64,000 nt of DNA from Pseudomonadota bacterium (GCA_023388075.1 JAEWGX010000112.1:9510-73509); one strand, 5' to 3'. Counted from the stretch's first letter, positions 8,509 through 17,806 are shown. A program made the numbers and translations. Notes: a model not told the origin generated them from the letters alone.

Positions 8509-9111
8509 CTAGAGAATCTTCTCCTTCTCCAGGAACTGCTTCACCAGATAGAGCCGCGTGAGCGGCTCGTCCAGCTCCATGAGCTTCTGCTTGGCCCGGG
8601 GCGGAATCGGCAGGAACTCGCACAGGCGGTTGGACACCCAGCTCGCGGACTCGTAGCAATAGGGACGCGCGACGAGCCGCCGGTCCTGTCGCGGCTCCTC
8701 CTGCTCCAGCTGGGCGATGATCTGCTTCACCAGGTCGCGGCAGCAGTGCAGGTCCCGGGGCACCGGCACGTCGGGGTCGTCCTCCAGCACCTCCACGTCC
8801 GCCCGAATGAGCGCGTTGCGCTCGACGCGATGCTCGCGGATGCGAAAGCGCCGCACCCCGACCACCCGCACGTGCAGGAGCCCGAGCTGCTGCATGTCCC
8901 ATTCGGTGATGCGCGCGAGGCATCCCACCGGTTCGTGCTCGGCGGGCTCGCCGGTCTCGGCGCCGCGGGTGATCTGGCAGATGCCGAATGGGCGATCCTC
9001 CTTCATGCACTCGCGCACCATGTCCATGTAGCGCGTCTCGAAGATACGCAGCGGCAGCACGCCACCCGGGAAGAGGATGGTGGAGAGCGGAAAGATGGCC
9101 AGCCGGTTCAA
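8509..9111 (-). CDS. Lon N-terminal (substrate-binding) domain protein
   Basis: A 200-residue stand-alone Lon N-terminal domain: IFPLSTILFPGGVLPLRIFE at the start, then the GICQITRG.E...GCLARITEW pattern. It lacks the ATPase and protease domains, so it is not Lon itself; stand-alone copies are common and have no settled role. Its ATG overlaps the stop of rapZ by four bases, making it the distal gene of the hprK-rapZ run, an arrangement I associate with betaproteobacteria. Confidence 0.85.
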   Translation of the reverse strand: MNRLAIFPLSTILFPGGVLPLRIFETRYMDMVRECMKEDRPFGICQITRGAETGEPAEHEPVGCLARITEWDMQQLGLLHVRVVGVRRFRIREHRVERNALIRADVEVLEDDPDVPVPRDLHCCRDLVKQIIAQLEQEEPRQDRRLVARPYCYESASWVSNRLCEFLPIPPRAKQKLMELDEPLTRLYLVKQFLEKEKIL

Positions 9112-9995
9112 GGCGTCTGGGTCGGAATCGCGGCTTGCGGCCGCACTGCCAGCGCGCGATGGCGGACCAGTACCCGCTCGGTGGGCAGGAAGCGGCGCGC
9201 GAGGGCCTGGACGATGTGCACGGAGCGATGCTGTCCGCCGGTGCAGCCGATCGCCACGGTGAGGTAGTGACGATTCTCCTGCACGTAGTGGGGCAGCCAG
9301 TCCTCCAGGAAGCGGCTGATGTCATCCACCATCTTGGCCACCTGCGGGATGGCGGCGAGGAAGTTCGCCACCGGCTCGTCCAGGCCCGTCAACGGCCGCA
9401 GCTCCGCGGTGTAGTACGGGTTGGGCAGGCAGCGGACATCGAAGACGAGGTCCGCATCCAGGGGAACGCCATGCTTGAAGGCGAAGGATTCGAAGAGCAG
9501 GGTGAGCGTGGCGCGGTCGGTCTGGACCACGTCGCGCACCCACTGGCGCAGCGTGTTGGGGTGCAGGTCGCTGGTGTCGATCGAGACGCCGAGGTCCTCG
9601 ATGCCGGACATGATCTCGCGCTCGTGCTCGATCGATTCCGACAGGGTCGGCCCGAAGCTGTCGGAAGTGGGCAGCGTAAGCGGATGGCGCCGCCGCGTCT
9701 CCGAGTAGCGCTGCACGAGGACGTCGGTGCGCGCATTGAGGAACAGCACCTTGACGTCGTGCTCCTGCTCGCGCATCCGGGCGACGGCATCGCGCAGGCC
9801 GGCCAGCGACTTCCCGGTCCGAGCGTCGATCGATACCGCCACCTGACTCCTCCCCTCCTGCTCCAGTGACATCGCCACGTCCAGAAGGTACTGCACCGGC
9901 AGGTTGTCGATGCAGAAAAAGCCCGCGTCCTCGAGGACATTGATGGCCAGCGACTTGCCCGAGCCGGAGATGCCGGTCACGATGATCAGTTGCAC
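9108..9995 (-). CDS. rapZ: RNase adapter protein RapZ (nucleotide-binding)
   Basis: A 295-residue protein of the RapZ/YvcJ family. The Walker A motif GISGSGKS is at residues 8-15, and the C-terminal domain carries the characteristic RHYLTVAIGCTGGQHRSVH segment. In enterobacteria RapZ senses glucosamine-6-phosphate and presents the small RNA GlmZ to RNase E, controlling amino-sugar synthesis. In betaproteobacteria the RNA target is less clear. It sits beside hprK and ptsN, the common nitrogen-PTS neighbourhood, four bases after hprK. Confidence 0.95.
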   Translation of the reverse strand: MQLIIVTGISGSGKSLAINVLEDAGFFCIDNLPVQYLLDVAMSLEQEGRSQVAVSIDARTGKSLAGLRDAVARMREQEHDVKVLFLNARTDVLVQRYSETRRRHPLTLPTSDSFGPTLSESIEHEREIMSGIEDLGVSIDTSDLHPNTLRQWVRDVVQTDRATLTLLFESFAFKHGVPLDADLVFDVRCLPNPYYTAELRPLTGLDEPVANFLAAIPQVAKMVDDISRFLEDWLPHYVQENRHYLTVAIGCTGGQHRSVHIVQALARRFLPTERVLVRHRALAVRPQAAIPTQTP

Positions 9996-9999
9996 GGGC

Positions 10000-10950
10000 T
10001 CATTCCATGTCCGCCTCCGCGGCGCCGGATTCGCTGATCGCCTGCTGCTGGCGGCGGACGAACTCGCGGGTGGTGTCGATGCCGCGCAGCGCGAGCACCG
10101 TGGTGCGCACCGCGGCTTCGGTGAGGACGGCCAGGTTGCGGCCGGCGGCGACCGGGATCGCCACCTTGCGCACCGGCACGCCCAGGATGTCCTGCGTGAG
10201 CTCCTGCAGCGGCAGGCGCTCGTACTGGTCCTCCATCGTGCTGCGACGGACCAGGTGCACGATCAGCTTGAGGCGCATCTTGCGCCGCACCGCGGTTTCG
10301 CCGAACACCGTCTTGATGTCCAGCAGGCCGAGCCCGCGAACCTCCAGCAGGCCCTGCAGCAGCGGCGGGCAGCGGCCCTCGAGCTGGTTGGGGCCGATGC
10401 GGTCGATCTCCACCACGTCGTCGGCCACCAGGCCATGGCCCCGGCTGATGAGCTCCAGCGCGAGCTCGCTCTTGCCCAGGCCCGAATCCCCCGAGATGAG
10501 CACGCCCATGCCGAGCACGTCCATCAGCACGCCGTGCATCGAGGTGCTGTCGGCCGTGTTCTTGGAGAGGAAGTAGCGCAGCGATTCGATCACCCGGCCA
10601 CCGGCCATCTCGGTGGCGAGCAGGGGCTGGCCTTCGCGGTCGCAGCGTTCCACGAGCGACGCGGGCGGCTGCAGCCCGTTGGCGAGGATGAGCGCGGGCG
10701 GCCGGGCGGCGAAGAGCTCGTCCTCGACGCGTGCCTTGCGGTCCGGGTCGAGCCGGTCGAAATAGGCGATCTCCTCGGGGCCGAGCACGCTCAACCGCGA
10801 CGGGTGGATCAGATTGAGGTAGCCGACCTGGTCGACCGTGTTCCTGTCAGGCTCCCCGACGGTGCGCGTGCCACCCGAACGTCCCGCGACCCAGTGCAGG
10901 CCGGTGTGGCTCTGCTGGGACTCCACGAACTCCAGGATCGTCATCGGCAT
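10000..10950 (-). CDS. hprK: HPr kinase/phosphorylase
   Basis: A 316-residue bifunctional serine kinase/phosphorylase of HPr. The P-loop GDSGLGKS is at about 154-161, H139 in SMHGVLMD and the paired D177/D178 in LVADDVVEID are at the catalytic positions, and LEVRGLGLLDI is the HprK signature. Known substrates are HPr-type proteins of the PTS; here only ptsN is nearby, so HPr and EI must be encoded elsewhere. The ATG at 10950 (MPMTILEFVE) fits family length; the frame is open upstream into ptsN but without conserved content. Confidence 0.94.
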   Translation of the reverse strand: MPMTILEFVESQQSHTGLHWVAGRSGGTRTVGEPDRNTVDQVGYLNLIHPSRLSVLGPEEIAYFDRLDPDRKARVEDELFAARPPALILANGLQPPASLVERCDREGQPLLATEMAGGRVIESLRYFLSKNTADSTSMHGVLMDVLGMGVLISGDSGLGKSELALELISRGHGLVADDVVEIDRIGPNQLEGRCPPLLQGLLEVRGLGLLDIKTVFGETAVRRKMRLKLIVHLVRRSTMEDQYERLPLQELTQDILGVPVRKVAIPVAAGRNLAVLTEAAVRTTVLALRGIDTTREFVRRQQQAISESGAAEADME

Positions 10951-11125
10951 CTCGGCACCTTGCAGGCTTCGCCCTGCTTGAAGGATAACCGCTGCGGAAA
11001 GCATTCCGTACTCCAGTGGCGGCCGACTTCCAACGGAACGCCGGGCCGCCCGAACTTTCGCCGACCCCCTGGCAGGGTGCCGGCCGCGGGGGGCAGGCGG
11101 GGCGTGGCGCGCGCTGCGGGCGCGT

Positions 11126-11596
11126 TCAAGCGGCCGGTCGGAACGGCTCCCAGTCCGAGAGCGTGCGGAAGATCGCGTTCGGGTCCGCGCCCGTGAGCAG
11201 GTTCTCCCGCACCTTGGCGTCCGAGAGAATCTCGGCGAGTTCCGAGAGGATCTCCAGGTGCTCCTCGGTGGCGTGCTCGGGCACCAGCAGGACCACCAGC
11301 AGCCGCACCGGCTGCCCATCCGGCGCCTCGAACGGCACCCCTGTCTGCGCACGCAGCACGGCGATCAGCGGCGACTTGAGGCCCTTGATGCGACCGTGCG
11401 GGATGGCGACCTCCTGCCCGAGCCCGGTGGAGCCGAGCCGCTCACGCGCGAACAGCGAATCGAACACCTTGTTGCGCTCCATGCGGTGCTCGTTCTCGAA
11501 AAGCAGCGCCGCATGCTCGAGCATCCGCTTCTTGCTCGTGGCCGGGACATCGAGAACGATGTCCCGTGGTGACAGCAGCTTGGAAATCCGGTTCAT
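11126..11596 (-). CDS. ptsN: Nitrogen-regulatory PTS EIIA protein PtsN
   Basis: A 156-residue EIIA-Ntr protein. The phosphorylated histidine is H67 in the conserved GLGQEVAIPHGR motif. Phosphorylation state relays nitrogen and carbon status to potassium transport, stress and sigma-54-linked processes. The sequence runs in family register from MNRISKLLSPRDIVLDV. It lies between hpf and hprK on the same strand, with gaps of 254 and 175 bases in which no further gene is seen. Confidence 0.93.
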   Translation of the reverse strand: MNRISKLLSPRDIVLDVPATSKKRMLEHAALLFENEHRMERNKVFDSLFARERLGSTGLGQEVAIPHGRIKGLKSPLIAVLRAQTGVPFEAPDGQPVRLLVVLLVPEHATEEHLEILSELAEILSDAKVRENLLTGADPNAIFRTLSDWEPFRPAA

Positions 11597-11850
11597 CCGT
11601 TAGCCTATCCTTCCGGCAAGAGCCGGGAAGCGACCCTATGTTGCGTCGCACAGGAGATTATAGGCAGCAGGCTGCGGGCCGCGAAGGCCGTCGGGCGCAT
11701 CGGTATCACGATGCCCATAGTGTCGGCTTTCGAAACGGGTTGGTGTGGTCATGGGATTGCGGGCCAGCTTCCCGTCGGGGGCCGACCCGGAGGATCGGCC
11801 GGCGCAGCCCCCTGCCGATGACAGCCGGGGCTGCGGCAGCGCCGTCGGCC

Positions 11851-12180
11851 TCAGGTCGTCGCCTGCTGGTAGTGCTTGATGGATTGGTTCTGGTAGCCGT
11901 AGCGCTTCTGCTTGTGCTTGATGACCTGCCGGTCCAGTTTGTCGATCAGGCAATCGATGGCGGCATAGAGATCCGTATCCGAGGATTCCGCGAAGAGATC
12001 CTTGCCTGCCACGTGCAACGCGATCTCGGCCCTCTGCCGGAGCTTGTTGTCCACCGACAGGATGACGTTCACGTCGATCACCTGGTCGAAGTGATGGCGT
12101 ATCCGGTTCAGCTTGCTGGTGACGTACTCTCGGAGGGCGGGCGTTACGACGAGGTGGTGACCGCTGATCGAAAGATTCAT
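11851..12180 (-). CDS. hpf: Ribosome hibernation promoting factor, short form
   Basis: A 109-residue HPF/RaiA-family protein starting NLSISGHHLVVTPALREYV. It has the beta-alpha-beta fold pattern with DLYAAIDCLIDKLDRQV near the end. It binds the 30S decoding region of idle ribosomes and promotes dimerisation with other factors. This is the short type without the C-terminal dimerisation domain, as expected beside rpoN. It is 51 bases downstream of rpoN and probably shares its transcript. Confidence 0.93.
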   Translation of the reverse strand: MNLSISGHHLVVTPALREYVTSKLNRIRHHFDQVIDVNVILSVDNKLRQRAEIALHVAGKDLFAESSDTDLYAAIDCLIDKLDRQVIKHKQKRYGYQNQSIKHYQQATT

Positions 12181-12231
12181 GCCTTGATACTCCTGTGGGA
12201 CTTCTGGGACCAGGCGACCAGCGACGCCGAG

Positions 12232-13842
12232 CTACAGGGCCTTGCGTTGCGACACCGGTGGCAGCTTGAGCGCCTCCCGGTATTTCGCGACGGTCCGGCG
12301 AGCCACGACGATTCCCTGTTCACCTAGCACTTCCGCGATGCGACTGTCTGAAAGTGGCTGGGTGCTGTCCTCCTCGTCGATGAGTTGCTTGATGAGGGCG
12401 CGGATGGCCGTGCTGGAGGCGGCGCCGCCGCTCTCCGTGGCCACGTGGCTTCCGAAGAAGTACTTGAGCTCGAGCGTACCGTACGGCGTCAGCATGTACT
12501 TCTGTGTCGTCACTCGGGAAATGGTTGATTCGTGCAGGCCGACGGCCTCCGCGATCTCGCGCAGGACCAGGGGCCGCATGGCGACCGCCCCGTGGCTGAA
12601 GAAGGCATTCTGACGATCCACGATCTCCTGGGACACCCGAAGGATGGTCTCGAAGCGTTGCTGGACATTCTTGACCAGCCAACGCGCTTCCTGCAACTGC
12701 GATGACAGGCTATTGGTCGAGGCTGTCCTATTGTCGGTAGCCGCGGCGTCGGCCGCGACCCGGGGCGCGGCAGGGGCGCGCTGGTTCTTCAGGATCCGGG
12801 CGTAGAGGTCGTTCACCCGCAGGCGCGGGATCACCTCCGGGTTCAGGAAGGCACGCCAGCCTTCGCGAGTCCGGCGCACGACGACGTCGGGCACGACGAA
12901 GAACGGGCTGTGCTGCGCGAACCGGTTGCCTGGCTTGGGGTCGAGCGACTGGATCAGTTGGCGGGCATCGCGGAGCGCCTGCTCGTCGCAGCGCAGCAAT
13001 TTGAGCAGCTTGCCGAAATCCCGCGCCGCCAGCAGGTCGAGGTGCTGCTCGACGATGCGGCGGGCGGTCTCGACGGTGCGGGGCGACGCCCCGAAGCGCT
13101 GGCCCGCCTGAGGCAGTTGCAGCAGCAGGCATTCCGGTACGGAGCGCGCCCCCACGCCGGCCGGGTCCAGGCTGTGCAGCAGCCGCAGGGCGGTGCGCAA
13201 CTCGTCCGGATCCACCTCGAGCTCCGCCGGCAGCGCCGCGGCCACCTCGGCGAGGTCCGTGCGCAGGTAGCCGTCCTCCTCGAGCTCGTCGACGAGCAGC
13301 TCCACCAGCGCCCGATCGCGGGCCGTGCAGCGTGCCCCGGCGAGCTGCTGCATGAGGTGCTCGCGCAGGCTGGTGCCGGTGGTGGCGGCGTGCTCCTTGC
13401 CGCGGTCGTCGTCCGGATCGTCGCCGCTGCCGCGCCCGCCGCCCTCCAGGGACCAGGCGTGGGCGAGCTCCAGGCCCGACCCGTCCATCGCCTCGGCGCC
13501 GTCGACACCGGCCGCCTGCGCCTCGGCGCCAGGAGTTCCGCCAGGATCGGCGGCGAACGGATCCCCGACGGGCCCGCCGGAGTCGTCCCCCGGCGAGGTG
13601 CCGTTCAGGCCGCCCGCGAAGCCCTCGTCCCCGGTCGCCGGCTGCAGGCTGCCGTCGTTGTGCAGGCGCACGACGGCGCCATGGGGGTCGTCATCGCGCT
13701 CGAGCAGCGGGTTCTGGGCGAGGATCTGCTCGATCTCGCGGTTGAGCTCGAGGGTGGAGAGCTGCAGCAGCCTGATCGACTGCTGCAGTTGCGGCGTCAG
13801 GGCCAGATGCTGGCTCTGGCGCATCTGCAACGAGGGCTTCAC
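12232..13842 (-). CDS. rpoN: RNA polymerase sigma-54 factor
   Basis: A 536-residue RpoN. Region I (KPSLQMRQSQHLALTPQLQQ) is the glutamine-rich activator-interacting segment, the central core-binding region follows, and the DNA-binding RpoN box ARRTVAKYRE is at about 514-523. Most RpoN proteins are about 480-500 residues; the surplus is an acidic Gly/Pro/Asp-rich linker at roughly residues 65-150. It directs transcription of nitrogen and other activator-dependent genes. It lies between lptB and hpf, the standard proteobacterial arrangement. Confidence 0.96.
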   Translation of the reverse strand: MKPSLQMRQSQHLALTPQLQQSIRLLQLSTLELNREIEQILAQNPLLERDDDPHGAVVRLHNDGSLQPATGDEGFAGGLNGTSPGDDSGGPVGDPFAADPGGTPGAEAQAAGVDGAEAMDGSGLELAHAWSLEGGGRGSGDDPDDDRGKEHAATTGTSLREHLMQQLAGARCTARDRALVELLVDELEEDGYLRTDLAEVAAALPAELEVDPDELRTALRLLHSLDPAGVGARSVPECLLLQLPQAGQRFGASPRTVETARRIVEQHLDLLAARDFGKLLKLLRCDEQALRDARQLIQSLDPKPGNRFAQHSPFFVVPDVVVRRTREGWRAFLNPEVIPRLRVNDLYARILKNQRAPAAPRVAADAAATDNRTASTNSLSSQLQEARWLVKNVQQRFETILRVSQEIVDRQNAFFSHGAVAMRPLVLREIAEAVGLHESTISRVTTQKYMLTPYGTLELKYFFGSHVATESGGAASSTAIRALIKQLIDEEDSTQPLSDSRIAEVLGEQGIVVARRTVAKYREALKLPPVSQRKAL

Positions 13843-13976
13843 CGATCCAGTCCTTCAAGGGGCGCCCCCTGCCTGCGCGGGCGCAGGTTCCATGAGGAAA
13901 GCAGGGAAACCGGGGGCGGCCCGGCGTTTCCCTGGACCCCCGTGCCGCGCCCCGGGAGGCCATGCCGCCCGAGCCG

Positions 13977-14732
13977 CTACATCCGGAAGTCTTCGCCGAG
14001 GTAGGCCTTGCGGACCCGGTCGTCCTGGACGATCTCGTTGGGGCGCCCGGAAGCAAGAACGATACCATCGTTGATGATATAGGCGCGATCGCAGATTCCC
14101 AACGTCTCCCGCACGTTGTGATCGGTAATCAGGACCCCGATCCGGCGGTTCTTGAGCAGGGTGACGATGCGCTGGATCTCGATCACCGCGATCGGATCGA
14201 CGCCGGCAAAGGGCTCGTCGAGCAGGATGAAGCGCGGGGAGGTGGCAAGCGCCCGGGCGATCTCCACCCGCCTCCGCTCCCCGCCCGAGAGCGACATCGC
14301 CGTGTTGGACCTGATGTGGTCCACCTGCAGCTCCTTCAGCAGGTTCTCGAGGTGCTCCTGCTGCCGGCCCCGCGCGAGCGGGCGGCCCTGCCGGTCGCGC
14401 TGCAACTCCAGCACCGCGAGGATGTTCTCCTCGACGGTGAGCTTGCGGAAGACCGAGGCCTCCTGAGGAAGGTAGGAGAGGCCGATCCGGGCGCGGCGGT
14501 GGATCGGCAGGCGGCTGATCGATTCGCCGTCGAGCTCGATGGTGCCGCCGTCGCTCGGCACGAGGCCCGCGATCATGTAGAAGCAGGTGGTCTTTCCGGC
14601 CCCGTTGCGGCCGAGCAGGCCGATCACTTCGCCGCTCGTCACTTCCAGCGAGACGTCGCGCACGACCAGCCGGCCGCCATACGACTTCATCAGGTGCTGA
14701 ACGTTGAGGCGGCTGGCCCGGTCTCCTTCCAA
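13977..14732 (-). CDS. lptB: LPS export ABC transporter ATPase LptB
   Basis: A 251-residue ABC ATPase. Walker A GRNGAGKTT is at 41-49, the Q-loop lies in YLPQEASVF, the signature is LSGGERRR, Walker B is RFILLDEPFAGVD, and the H-loop is in LITDHNVRETLG. The last two phrases are specific to LptB. It powers extraction of lipopolysaccharide from the inner membrane with LptFG, which are not in the window. It follows lptA by 30 bases and precedes rpoN. Confidence 0.95.
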   Translation of the reverse strand: MEGDRASRLNVQHLMKSYGGRLVVRDVSLEVTSGEVIGLLGRNGAGKTTCFYMIAGLVPSDGGTIELDGESISRLPIHRRARIGLSYLPQEASVFRKLTVEENILAVLELQRDRQGRPLARGRQQEHLENLLKELQVDHIRSNTAMSLSGGERRRVEIARALATSPRFILLDEPFAGVDPIAVIEIQRIVTLLKNRRIGVLITDHNVRETLGICDRAYIINDGIVLASGRPNEIVQDDRVRKAYLGEDFRM

Positions 14733-14762
14733 CTCCGATAGGCTCCTGAGCGCGGCGGCCCG

Positions 14763-15383
14763 CTATCGCGCGGCGGCAGTGCGCCTGGGCTCGAGGCCGG
14801 CGGCCGGGCGAAGGCTGGTCGGCGCGCCGGGCGGGCACTTTGCCGCGCCCTGGCCCGCGCCACCGGACTCCGGCCGCGGCTGGATGATGATGCGCACCCG
14901 GCCGGACGAGGCGCCCGGCGCCTTGCCGTCGACCTCGACCTGCTCGGTGCGGGCGTTGTAGACGATGACGCCGCCGGTCACCTCGTCGATCGCCACGTCG
15001 CACTCCAGCCGCTTCACCAGGCTGTCGCCCACCAGCCGCAGCGTCTCGTTGCGGCTGTCGTAGTGGATCTCGTTGGCGAAGCCCTCGATGACCTGCTCCA
15101 ATCCCTCCCGCTTCTGCCGGAAGCTCGCCCGCTTGCCGGTCGCGACCGCGGTCTGGCCCCCGCCCTGGAACTGGCGCAGCACCATGCGGTCGCCGCGGAT
15201 GACGATGGTTCCCTTGGTGAGCACGACATTGCCGGTGAAGACGGTCGTCTGCTTGGCGTCGTCGTATTGCAGCTTGTCCGCCTCGATGTTCGTCGGCTGG
15301 TCGCGATCGGCCCGTTCGGCCTGCACGGGCAGGCAGAGCAACGCGAGCGCGACGGCGAGTGCTGACGTAAGCTTTCGGTGCAT
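14763..15383 (-). CDS. lptA: LPS transport periplasmic protein LptA
   Basis: A 206-residue periplasmic protein with a Sec signal peptide (MHRKLTSALAVALALLCLPVQA). The mature part begins with the OstA-type beta-jellyroll pattern: NIEADKLQYDD, then VFTGNVVLTKGTIVIRGDRMV. LptA monomers form the bridge that moves LPS to the outer membrane. The C-terminal 45 residues are Pro/Arg/Gly-rich and probably disordered. ATG 15383 was chosen because the signal peptide begins there. Confidence 0.92.
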   Translation of the reverse strand: MHRKLTSALAVALALLCLPVQAERADRDQPTNIEADKLQYDDAKQTTVFTGNVVLTKGTIVIRGDRMVLRQFQGGGQTAVATGKRASFRQKREGLEQVIEGFANEIHYDSRNETLRLVGDSLVKRLECDVAIDEVTGGVIVYNARTEQVEVDGKAPGASSGRVRIIIQPRPESGGAGQGAAKCPPGAPTSLRPAAGLEPRRTAAAR

Positions 15384-15439
15384 GGCAGGGTAGGAGGACG
15401 GCCTCCTGGGGTGTACGGCGCCGCCGACGCCGCGACGGT

Positions 15440-16066
15440 TCAGCGGCTGGATGCCGGCGGTTGCCCGCTCCCCTCCGTGCGCTCGCGCGGCGCGATCAGT
15501 CCCCTGACCCGAGAGTCTACCTGCAACTGGCGCGTCTGACTGTCGAGACGCATGCCAATCCCGGTGAGCACGTCGCCGCCCATCTCGATGCGCACCGGTG
15601 CATCCGACCAGACGACCTTCTCCTCGAACAGCACCGTGGCGGCGCTGGTGAGGACGATCAGCTCCGGCGAATCCTGCGTCGGGTCCCGCACGATGCGCAC
15701 GTTGCCGATCAGGTCCGCCTTCTCGCCGGTGTCCGGGCTGAGCCCCGTGCGGGCCGTCACCCGGATGGCCGGACGATTGTCGGTCAGGGTCACGACATGG
15801 GGCTCGTCGAACTCGATGGTGCGGTCGTCCGGATAGTGGCGCATGTGGATCGCCTCCACCCTCACCGCCGGGTCCCCGGCCGCGTTGGCCTTGAGCAGGC
15901 GCAGGTTCTCGACGAAGTAGTCCGGCTCGTGGGTCACCGCGCGTGGCACCGAAGGCCGCGCCAGCCGCTCGGCCTGCTGCGCGAGGAAGTAGCTGAGCAT
16001 CCCGAGCCCCACCAGGATCAGGATCGACGCGGCGGCGGCGAGCCGGTCGAAGAGACGCGGGTTCAC
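15440..16066 (-). CDS. lptC: LPS export protein LptC
   Basis: A 208-residue protein with one N-terminal transmembrane helix (AAAASILILVGLGMLSYFLA) and a periplasmic LptC/OstA-like domain. It anchors LptA to LptBFG. Its start overlaps the kdsC stop by four bases. Sequence conservation of LptC is low, so the assignment leans on topology and the kdsC-lptC-lptA-lptB order, which is definitive here. Confidence 0.9.
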   Translation of the reverse strand: MNPRLFDRLAAAASILILVGLGMLSYFLAQQAERLARPSVPRAVTHEPDYFVENLRLLKANAAGDPAVRVEAIHMRHYPDDRTIEFDEPHVVTLTDNRPAIRVTARTGLSPDTGEKADLIGNVRIVRDPTQDSPELIVLTSAATVLFEEKVVWSDAPVRIEMGGDVLTGIGMRLDSQTRQLQVDSRVRGLIAPRERTEGSGQPPASSR

Positions 16067-16620
16067 CGGTCGCCGGGCCGGTCAGGGGCATCGGCCGCAT
16101 ACCGCGCGAGCAGCTCCGCGCGCCGGCCCTGCGCGTCCAGGATGAACATCGCGAGCTCGCGCACGGCGCCGCGGCCGGCAGGCAGGGTCGACACCCAGTG
16201 CGCCGCCGCGATGACTTCCGGAGCCGCGTCGGCCGGCGCGGCGGCCAGGCCGCAGCAGGCCATGACCGCGAGATCGGGCCAGTCGTCGCCCATGTACGCC
16301 GCGCGCGCGGGCTCGATCCCGACCTCGTCGCAGAGCGCCCGAAGCCGGGCGCGCTTGTCCTTCACGCCCTGGTGCACCCGGCCGATGCCGAGCTCGGCCG
16401 CGCGCCGCTCCACGATGGCGGATTGCCGCGCGGTGATGATCGCGATCTCGATCCCGGCCTGGCGCAGCAGGTTGAGGCCGAAGCCGTCCCGCACCGAGAA
16501 GGGCTTGGCGATCTCCGCGTCGCCCCCGATCAGCAGCGTGCCGTCGGTCAGCGTGCCGTCGACGTCGAGAGCGAGCAGGCGAATCTCGCGGGCGCGGTCG
16601 GCCCCGGGCGCGCTGGTCAT
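16063..16620 (-). CDS. kdsC: 3-deoxy-D-manno-octulosonate 8-phosphate phosphatase
   Basis: A 185-residue HAD-superfamily phosphatase. The nucleophile and acid are D19 and D21 in ALDVDGTLTDG, and motif III is in YMGDDWPDLAVM. It hydrolyses Kdo-8-phosphate to Kdo for lipid A core synthesis. Small capless C0-type HAD enzymes of this length next to the SIS-CBS isomerase gene are KdsC. It overlaps both neighbours by four bases. Confidence 0.93.
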   Translation of the reverse strand: MTSAPGADRAREIRLLALDVDGTLTDGTLLIGGDAEIAKPFSVRDGFGLNLLRQAGIEIAIITARQSAIVERRAAELGIGRVHQGVKDKRARLRALCDEVGIEPARAAYMGDDWPDLAVMACCGLAAAPADAAPEVIAAAHWVSTLPAGRGAVRELAMFILDAQGRRAELLARYAADAPDRPGDR

Positions 16621-17609
16621 ACCACCTTGGCGACCAGCAGGTCGTGGAAGTGCAGCGCACCGGCGAGCGCGCCGTCCGCCGCGACGACCAGCAACTGGCC
16701 GATCTTGCGCTCCTCCATGATGCGCACCGCCTCCGCGGCGAGCGCGTCCGGGGCGATCACGACCGGCGAGGCGGTCATGACGTCGCGGATCCCGACGTTC
16801 GCCGGATCGATCGGGCCCTCCTTCTCCAGCATCCGGCGCAGGTCGCCATCGGTGAAGATGCCGTGCACGCGGCGCCGGTCGTCGATCACCGCGACCATCC
16901 CCATGCGCTTTCGGGTGATCTCGATCAGCGCGTCCGCGAAGCGGCTCTCCACCGGCACCGTGGGGATCTCGTCGCCGGTGCGCATGACGTCCGACACCAG
17001 CGTGAGCAGCCGCCGCCCGAGGCTGCCCCCGGGGTGCGAGCGGGCGAAGTCGGCGCTGCCGAAGCCGCGCGCATCCAGGAGCGCCACCGCGAGCGCATCG
17101 CCCAGGGCGAGCGCCGCGGTGGTGCTCGCCGTCGGCGCGAGGTTGAGCGGGCAGGCTTCACGGCGGGCGCCGGCGTAGAGATGGACGTCCGCATGGCGGG
17201 CGAGCGGCGAGTCGGCGTTGCCCGAAAGGGCGATCAGCCGCGCGCCCTGCCGCTTCACCAGCGGCACGATCGTGAGCAGCTCGTCCGTGCGACCGGAGTT
17301 GGAGAGCGCGATGAAGACGTCGTCCTGCGTGACCATGCCGAGGTCGCCGTGGCTCGCTTCCGCCGGATGCATGAAGAATGCGGGGGTGCCGGTGGACGCG
17401 AGCGTGGCCGCGATCTTGCGCGCGACATGGCCCGATTTGCCGATGCCGCTCACCACGACCCGGCCGCGGCAGGCGAGGATGAGGCGGCATGCCGCGGAGA
17501 AGCGCTCGTCGATCGTGTCGACCAGGTCCAGCACCGCGCCGGCCTCGATGCGCAGGACCTCGGCGGCGCGTGCCTGCAGGCGCTCGTCAGTGACGTCTTC
17601 GGCGGACAT
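16617..17609 (-). CDS. kdsD: Arabinose-5-phosphate isomerase KdsD
   Basis: A 330-residue protein with an N-terminal SIS sugar-isomerase domain (VVVSGIGKSGHVARKIAATLASTGTPAFFMHPAEASHGDLG) split here as VVVSGIGKSGHVARKIAA and PAFFMHPAEASHGDLG motifs, followed by two CBS domains covering about residues 205-330. It converts ribulose-5-phosphate to arabinose-5-phosphate, the first step to Kdo. It begins the minus-strand kds-lpt-rpoN run and is divergent from mlaF across a 197-base gap. Confidence 0.93.
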   Translation of the reverse strand: MSAEDVTDERLQARAAEVLRIEAGAVLDLVDTIDERFSAACRLILACRGRVVVSGIGKSGHVARKIAATLASTGTPAFFMHPAEASHGDLGMVTQDDVFIALSNSGRTDELLTIVPLVKRQGARLIALSGNADSPLARHADVHLYAGARREACPLNLAPTASTTAALALGDALAVALLDARGFGSADFARSHPGGSLGRRLLTLVSDVMRTGDEIPTVPVESRFADALIEITRKRMGMVAVIDDRRRVHGIFTDGDLRRMLEKEGPIDPANVGIRDVMTASPVVIAPDALAAEAVRIMEERKIGQLLVVAADGALAGALHFHDLLVAKVV

Positions 17610-17749
17610 CGGTCGAGTATAGCGGTCGGGTCGTGCGTCGCCGGGGCGGGGGTGGCGTGCGTGCGGCGGGGCCGATGATCGAGTGATGCGAAGGAGGCGG
17701 GGGGCGGGGCTCCGTTACCACACCGTCCGCCGCCCCCGGCCCCGGACGG

Positions 17750-17755
17750 TAGAAT
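17750..17755 (+). promoter_or_regulatory. Candidate -10 element of the mla operon
   Basis: TAGAAT about 52 bases upstream of the mlaF start, in the gap divergent from kdsD. No matching -35 hexamer is evident. Support is the recurring TAGAAT/TACAAT word and the position. Confidence 0.27.
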
Positions 17756-17806
17756 CCGCCGTTTACCCCGGATCACGCCGCGCGCGCAGCGGCCGCCTCG
17801 CGCCAT

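Noticed and set aside
8480..8509. GGAGGC and GCCTCC as a terminator between dctM and the Lon-domain gene
   Set aside because: Six base pairs with an 18-base loop and no T-tract; one arm reaches into the stop codon region of the Lon-domain gene.
7078..9267. A 729-residue plus-strand frame across dctM and into the Lon-domain and rapZ genes
   Set aside because: It is out of frame with dctM and antisense to two well-supported genes; no motif of its own.
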